From the NCBI GenBank assembly GCA_008330645.1, contig VLTN01000005.1, positions 62,001 through 126,000 of the forward strand: DNA of 64,000 bases, read 5' to 3'. Every line of letters begins with the position of its first letter. Position 1 is the first letter of the stretch. Positions 59,715 through 64,000 of the stretch are shown piece after piece. The notes under the pieces were generated by a model. It was given only the letters and a program-made list of their open reading frames with translations. It was not told the DNA's origin and did not search any database. This stretch comes from Cafeteria roenbergensis (Eukaryota; Sar; Bigyra; Bicosoecida; Cafeteriaceae). The translations under genes were made by a program, and so were the position numbers.

Positions 59715-62207
59715 ATGCAGGCCCCACTCTCGAGAGAGGGGATCGACTGCGCTTTGGTGGGCTTCGCCGGGGCGTGCGAGCTGGCCGGCCTCGGGTTTGA
59801 CACTGGCGCGGCCTTGGAGCTGCTGTGCGCTCGCGCCGGCACCCTGGACCCAGAGGACGAGGGCCTCGCCCTCGTGGGGACGTCCCGCCATGCGCTCCGG
59901 GCGCTCCTGGAAAGCCCGCGGACGTCTTGCTGGGCCGGGCGGCTGTGCGTGGCAAAGAAGTTCGAGGTGCACTCCCGGCTGGCCGCCATGAGCTGCGGCG
60001 CAGGCGCGCTGCTTCGCCTGGTCGATGGAGCGCTTCGACTGAGCGAGTGGGGGGTCGCGGAGGCGGCGAGGCTTGGCGTGCGGGGGCCGAGCAGCGCCGC
60101 CATGTCGAGGAGCGAGGCCGAGACCGCAGCCCGCGCAGCGGCCTCATCGGCCGCGCTCGAGGCTCGCGACGGCGAGGCGGCAAAGGGCCTCTCGGCCGAG
60201 CAGCGCGCCGTGCTGCAGCTCGCCAGGGCGGGCGCCAGCATGCTTCTCACTGGCGCGGCCGGCACGGGAAAGTCCCTCACGGTGACGAGGCTGGTCCAGG
60301 CGGTTCGCAGGGACGCGCGCAGAGTGGTCGTGACCGCGTCCACGGGCATCGCGGCGTGCGCAGTGGGGGGCGTCACGCTCCACGCCTTCTCGGGAGTGGG
60401 GAGCGCCCAACGGCCGGAGCGGGAGATCGTGCAGTCCGCGCTCCGCAACCCGCGGACCGTTCGCCGGTGGCGCGCCGCTGACTGCCTCGTGATCGAGGAA
60501 GTGTCCATGGTCGACGCCGACCTCCTGTCCAAGGTGGACGCCGTTGCGCGGGCGTGCCGTGGCCGCGACGCGCCCATGGGGGGCGTGCAGACGGTGTTGG
60601 TGGGGGACTTCCACCAGCTGCCCCCGGTCTCGCGAGGCGGGCCCGCCTTCGCGTTCGAGAGCCCGGTTTGGCCGCGGCTGGTGCAGCACACGGTTGTGCT
60701 CCGCGAGGTGTTCCGGCAGCGGGACTCGGCGTTCGTCCGGGCACTGAACGCGGTTCGAGCGGGGGCCGTGGGCGCGGCAGACAGGGCGCTGCTGGCCCGG
60801 TGCGCGGTCCCGGCGGACGGGAAGGCGGCGGCGCCGGCGGGCGCTGTGGTTCTGTGCCCTCGGAACGACGAGGCCGACGCCATCAACGCCAGCAGGCTTG
60901 CCGGCCTCCCGGGGCGCGCCACGTCGCTGCTGGCGTCGTTCACGGAGTCCAAGGAGGGGTCGGCAGGCGAGCGGGACTCGCTGCGGCGGCAGCTGGAGCG
61001 GGGCTGTCTGGCGCCGGCGCAGCTTCAACTCAAGGTGGGGGCCTCCGTCGTTCTGCTCACCAACCTGGACCCGGCGCGCGGGCTGGTCAACGGCACCAGG
61101 GGCGTGGTCACCGGCTGGGCAGAGGGGGCCGCGGCCGGCCCCAGCCCCAGGGTCCGCTTCTTCACGGGATCCGACATTCCCGATCTCGCCGAGGCGCTGG
61201 CTCGCGGGTCGGCCCTGGCCGCGCGCGCGCGGGCGGCTGAGCTCTCAGGCGCGGGGAGCAGCGGGGGGGGGAGGGGCGCCGCAAAGAAGGCTGCGGTGGA
61301 GGCGGAGGCAGAGGCGGCGGACCGCGCTGCCGACGCTGCTCTGGGGGACGCCGTGGAGGCTGCTTGCTCCGGGGTGCAGTCGCTGCTGGTCGACCTGGGC
61401 AGGGAGCGGTTTCTGGTGTCGGACGGCGCGGCTGCGTGGGTGGCGCGGGTGCAGTTCCCGCTGCGGCTGGCGTGGGCGCTGTCCATCCACAAGTCGCAGG
61501 GCATGACGCTGGACCGCCTGTGGGTACGCTGCGGCAACATCTGGGAGGCCGGGCAGGCGTACGTGGCGCTCTCCCGGGCCCGCTCGCCGGAGGGGCTGAC
61601 TCTGGAGGGATTCGACCCTGCAAGGCACGTGCACGTGCACCCACGGGTCGCGTCGTTCTACGCAGCGCTGGGGTCCACCAGCGACGCGACGCTGCTCGCG
61701 GCGACGCAGGCTCGGCGGCGCGAGCGCCGACCGGGGCAACCGCGGGCGCCCCGCGGGAGCTGTCCCCCCAGCAGCGAGATGGTGGAAGTGACACCCCTGT
61801 CGCCGCCTTCGCGGGCCAGCGCCGCGGCGCCGTCGCCCCTCCGCGACGAGGTGGAGGTCAAGGAAAGGAGGTCCATGGCAAAGCGCGCCGCAGCCGCCGC
61901 GGCCGCCGCAGCGGAAGCGGGCGCGCACTCTGCCGGGCGGAAAAGTGCTTCGGTCGTGACTGGGGTGTCAAGCGTCGCGTGGGGCGCCGCCGCGGCCTCG
62001 CCGGAGCGCGCTGGGGCATTTTCGGCCCGCGCAGTTGCAGAAGCAATCGCTCGGAAGCGCGCTCGCAGCGCCAAGCTGTCGGCCCGACGCCCGCCCGCCC
62101 GCAGGCGCGCGCCGGAGCGCACCCCGGCGCACTGGGGGGCGCAGGCGGCCGCGAATCCGGCCCTGGCCCTCGATGCGGCGATTGGCGACCTGCTGGGTGG
62201 CGACTAA
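59715..62207 (+). CDS. PIF1: PIF1-family 5'-3' DNA helicase
   Basis: SF1B helicase of 830 residues, acting on nuclear or mitochondrial DNA in G-quadruplex and replication-fork processing. Walker A is LLTGAAGTGKSLTV at about residue 178 (motif I); then VTASTGIAACAVGG (Ia), LVIEEVSMVDADL (II), VLVGDFHQLPPV (III), VFRQRDSAFVRALN (IV), and the C-terminal RLAWALSIHKSQGMTLDRL (V) with GQAYVALSRARSPEGL (VI). The sequence VNGTRGVV ahead of motif V is also typical. About 165 residues of poorly conserved N-terminus precede the helicase core. About 80 residues rich in Ala, Glu and Arg are inserted between VNGTRGVV and motif V. The tail is basic and disordered (RKRARSAKLSARRPPARRR). The stop is TAA, the only one in the window. 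The ATG at 59715 was taken because it is the first ATG close ahead of ordered sequence. Orthology with a given PIF1 subtype is not claimed. Confidence 0.9.
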   Translation: MQAPLSREGIDCALVGFAGACELAGLGFDTGAALELLCARAGTLDPEDEGLALVGTSRHALRALLESPRTSCWAGRLCVAKKFEVHSRLAAMSCGAGALLRLVDGALRLSEWGVAEAARLGVRGPSSAAMSRSEAETAARAAASSAALEARDGEAAKGLSAEQRAVLQLARAGASMLLTGAAGTGKSLTVTRLVQAVRRDARRVVVTASTGIAACAVGGVTLHAFSGVGSAQRPEREIVQSALRNPRTVRRWRAADCLVIEEVSMVDADLLSKVDAVARACRGRDAPMGGVQTVLVGDFHQLPPVSRGGPAFAFESPVWPRLVQHTVVLREVFRQRDSAFVRALNAVRAGAVGAADRALLARCAVPADGKAAAPAGAVVLCPRNDEADAINASRLAGLPGRATSLLASFTESKEGSAGERDSLRRQLERGCLAPAQLQLKVGASVVLLTNLDPARGLVNGTRGVVTGWAEGAAAGPSPRVRFFTGSDIPDLAEALARGSALAARARAAELSGAGSSGGGRGAAKKAAVEAEAEAADRAADAALGDAVEAACSGVQSLLVDLGRERFLVSDGAAAWVARVQFPLRLAWALSIHKSQGMTLDRLWVRCGNIWEAGQAYVALSRARSPEGLTLEGFDPARHVHVHPRVASFYAALGSTSDATLLAATQARRRERRPGQPRAPRGSCPPSSEMVEVTPLSPPSRASAAAPSPLRDEVEVKERRSMAKRAAAAAAAAAEAGAHSAGRKSASVVTGVSSVAWGAAAASPERAGAFSARAVAEAIARKRARSAKLSARRPPARRRAPERTPAHWGAQAAANPALALDAAIGDLLGGD

Positions 62208-62303
62208 CGCGAAATCTAATCGCAGGCCAAAGATGCCTTGCAAAGTGACTCTCAGAGTTTCCCGCCGCGTTTCCAGCACTCAACAAGCGGCGTCCTTGTC
62301 AGG

Positions 62304-64000
62304 ATGCTGTCAGTCATCGCTGCCCTCGCGTCCATCGCGGCGGCCTCCGCCGCCATCACGGCCGACCAGGGTGAGCACCGGGCGCGAGCGAACGCGGGCA
62401 GCCGGGGCCATGTTGAAGGAAGCCCCCCAACCCACTGCTCCAGGCCGCCCCTGCGCCTGGCCCGGGACCCCTCGGGGCGCCCTGCCGTGACCAATCGATT
62501 CGCGAGTGCGCACGGGGATGGACGGCGTGCGGCTGAGGCCGCCGGTTGCGCGGGGGGTCCAGGTCGCCGGGCCGCAGCGAGCGGGCAGCCACGGCCCCGC
62601 CTCCGATGGGCGTTTGCGCCTCCGCACCTTTGCCTTGCCCCCACCGGCGGGCTTCGCCTCCCCAGCGGCCTGGGGGACTGTCCGCGCCTCGCTGGCCTGC
62701 GTTCAGATGCCACTGCCTCCCTTGCGCGGCCCCTCGCGCGCGTCCTTTTGGCCCACTTGCAGTGACGTCTCTGCCCGGATGGAAGTCTGCCATGCCCTCC
62801 AAGATGTGGTCCGGCTACCTCAACGTGGACTCGTCCACGAACCGGAACCTGCACTACGTCTTCTTCGAGAGCGAGGCCGGCGCCGACGCCCCCGTGGTCT
62901 TGTGGCTCAACGGCGGCCCCGGCTGCTCGTCCATGGACGGCGCCTTCGAGGAGAACGGCCCGTTCCAGCCCCAGGCCGACGGCACGCTTGAGCTCCGGCC
63001 CACCCGCTGGACCCAGCGCGCGCACATGCTCTACCTCGAGGCCCCCGCGGGTGTCGGGTTCAGCTACTCGCAGAACCCCAACGACTACGTGACCAACGAC
63101 ACCAAGACCGCCAACGACAACCTCCGCGCCCTGGAGGTGTTCGCCAAGGGCTTCCCCGAGTACATGGCCAACGACTTTTACATCTCCGGCGAGAGCTACG
63201 CCGGGGTCTACATCCCCACCCTCGCCAACGCCATCCACCTGAGCGGCACCACCAGCATCCACCTCAAGGGCATCATGGTCGGCAACGGCTGCACCGGCAC
63301 CGAGGTCGGCACCTGCTCGTGAGGCTTGGATGGCGTTGCTCGGACGCGCGCTGCCGAGCAGGCAAACCTGCCCACGAGTCGTGCTTGTATTCTGCAATCT
63401 TGCCTCTGCAGTCTGCGCGAGCGCCTGCTTCCCCCTCCTCTCCTCTGACTTTTAGCCCGCGCCCACCCTTCCCGCGCCCACCCTTCCCGCCGCCCCCTCG
63501 TCATTTCCCGTGCTTCGCAGCGCTTACGGCGACATGTACCGCTTCGAGTACATGGGGGCGCACAACCTCTTCTCCATGTCCCAGCTCACCGCCATCAACG
63601 CCTCCTGCACCGGCCAGTGGGCCAACCCCGGCTTCGCGTGCCGGATGGCCCTGAGCAACGCCGCTGACGTCATCGGCAACATCAACATCTACAACATCGG
63701 TGCCGGCGAGTGCAAGGGCGGATCCCCCCTCTCCAAGTTCCGCGTCAACACCCCCTTCCTCAACATGCTCCACAAGCGTTCCCTCGCCCGCTCCGTCGAC
63801 TCCCAGGGCCCCGTTGCCTGCATCGACGCCGGCGTGATGACCAACTACCTCAACACCCCCGCCGTCACCGAGGCCCTGCACGTGGCCTCGGCCTCCAAGT
63901 ACTGGGGCCAGTGGGCCATCTGCTCCAACAAGCTCGACTACACCTCCACGGCCAAGAACCTCCCCCGTGACGTGTACCCCACGCTCGTGCAGAACTACCG
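62304..64000 (+). CDS. Serine carboxypeptidase (S10), partial at the window end
   Basis: Secreted or lysosomal/vacuolar serine carboxypeptidase. Exons 62304-62370, 62763-63318, and 63521 onward past the window end; phases 1 and 2 are kept. A signal peptide (MLSVIAALASIAAASA) is followed by DQVTSLPGWKSAMPSKMWSGYL, the standard S10 opening. LWLNGGPGCSSMDGAFEENGP is the oxyanion-hole segment (split here for length: LNGGPGCSS, then GAFEENGP), LEAPAGVGFSYS follows, and SGESYAGVYIPTLA holds the nucleophilic Ser. The DVCxD-type Asp region and the terminal His are expected beyond 64000, so activity cannot be fully checked. Conserved Cys for disulphides are present in the third exon. The gene begins only 96 bp after the PIF1 stop, so its promoter is very short or overlaps that gene. 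Third-position C bias is extreme, as in gene A and gene B, suggesting strong expression. Confidence 0.92.

Noticed and set aside
1-64000. Transposons, retroelements, Polinton/virophage-like or other viral insertions
   Set aside because: I found no reverse transcriptase, integrase, transposase, capsid or family B polymerase motif, and no terminal repeats. The helicase is of the cellular PIF1 type with host-like composition.

Overview
This is nuclear DNA of a eukaryotic microbe with very high GC (about 70% by eye). I modelled 22 protein-coding genes on both strands, many with spliceosomal introns. Nearly all 25 modelled introns begin GTGAG and all end CAG; they run from about 115 to 780 bp. Stop codons are mostly TGA with a few TAG and one TAA, so the code is standard. 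A katanin-interacting ciliary protein (KATNIP) implies a flagellum. Together with the GC content, compactness and gene set this suggests a free-living flagellate such as a bicosoecid stramenopile of the Cafeteria type. That placement is inference; no rRNA or other lineage marker is present.

Layout. 1-12 kb: a partial short-chain dehydrogenase (-), PRKRIP1 (+), a TraB-like membrane protein (-), a 1.2 kb spacer containing a low-GC island, and a very large KATNIP gene (+). 12-26 kb: a Cys-tailed EF-hand protein, mitochondrial EF-G2 (GFM2) and a giant Bfr1-vigilin fusion (all -), then MRE11 (+) across a shared divergent promoter. 26-34 kb: a PH-C2-GRAM-myotubularin phosphatase and an MMADHC-type cobalamin protein (both -). 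33.7-43 kb: a secreted coiled-coil repeat protein and the thiolase HADHB (+), then a p24 cargo receptor, a prolyl 4-hydroxylase and a GOLD-domain protein (-). 43-54 kb: a voltage-sensor adenylyl/guanylyl cyclase (-), a second secreted repeat protein paralogous to the first (+), and a PAM2-Smr protein (-). 54-64 kb: cytosolic leucyl-tRNA synthetase (-), an unrecognised nuclear-type protein, a PIF1-family helicase and a serine carboxypeptidase cut by the window end (+).

The genes do not form one pathway. Several themes recur. RNA and translation: PRKRIP1, GFM2, the Bfr1-vigilin fusion, PAM2-Smr, LeuRS. DNA maintenance: MRE11, PIF1. Mitochondrial metabolism: HADHB, MMADHC, GFM2. Secretory pathway and surface: p24, P4H, carboxypeptidase and the two paralogous secreted proteins.

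The most interesting items are (i) the fusion of a Bfr1-like coiled coil to a vigilin KH array, two proteins that are separate partners in yeast; (ii) a cyclase with an S4-type voltage sensor but no evident pore, whose catalytic domain is split by a roughly 560-residue low-complexity insert; (iii) an apparently undescribed secreted protein family with two members here sharing intron positions and phases; and (iv) a wider habit of large low-complexity insertions inside conserved domains. I saw no mobile element, viral remnant, rRNA, convincing tRNA or CRISPR array.
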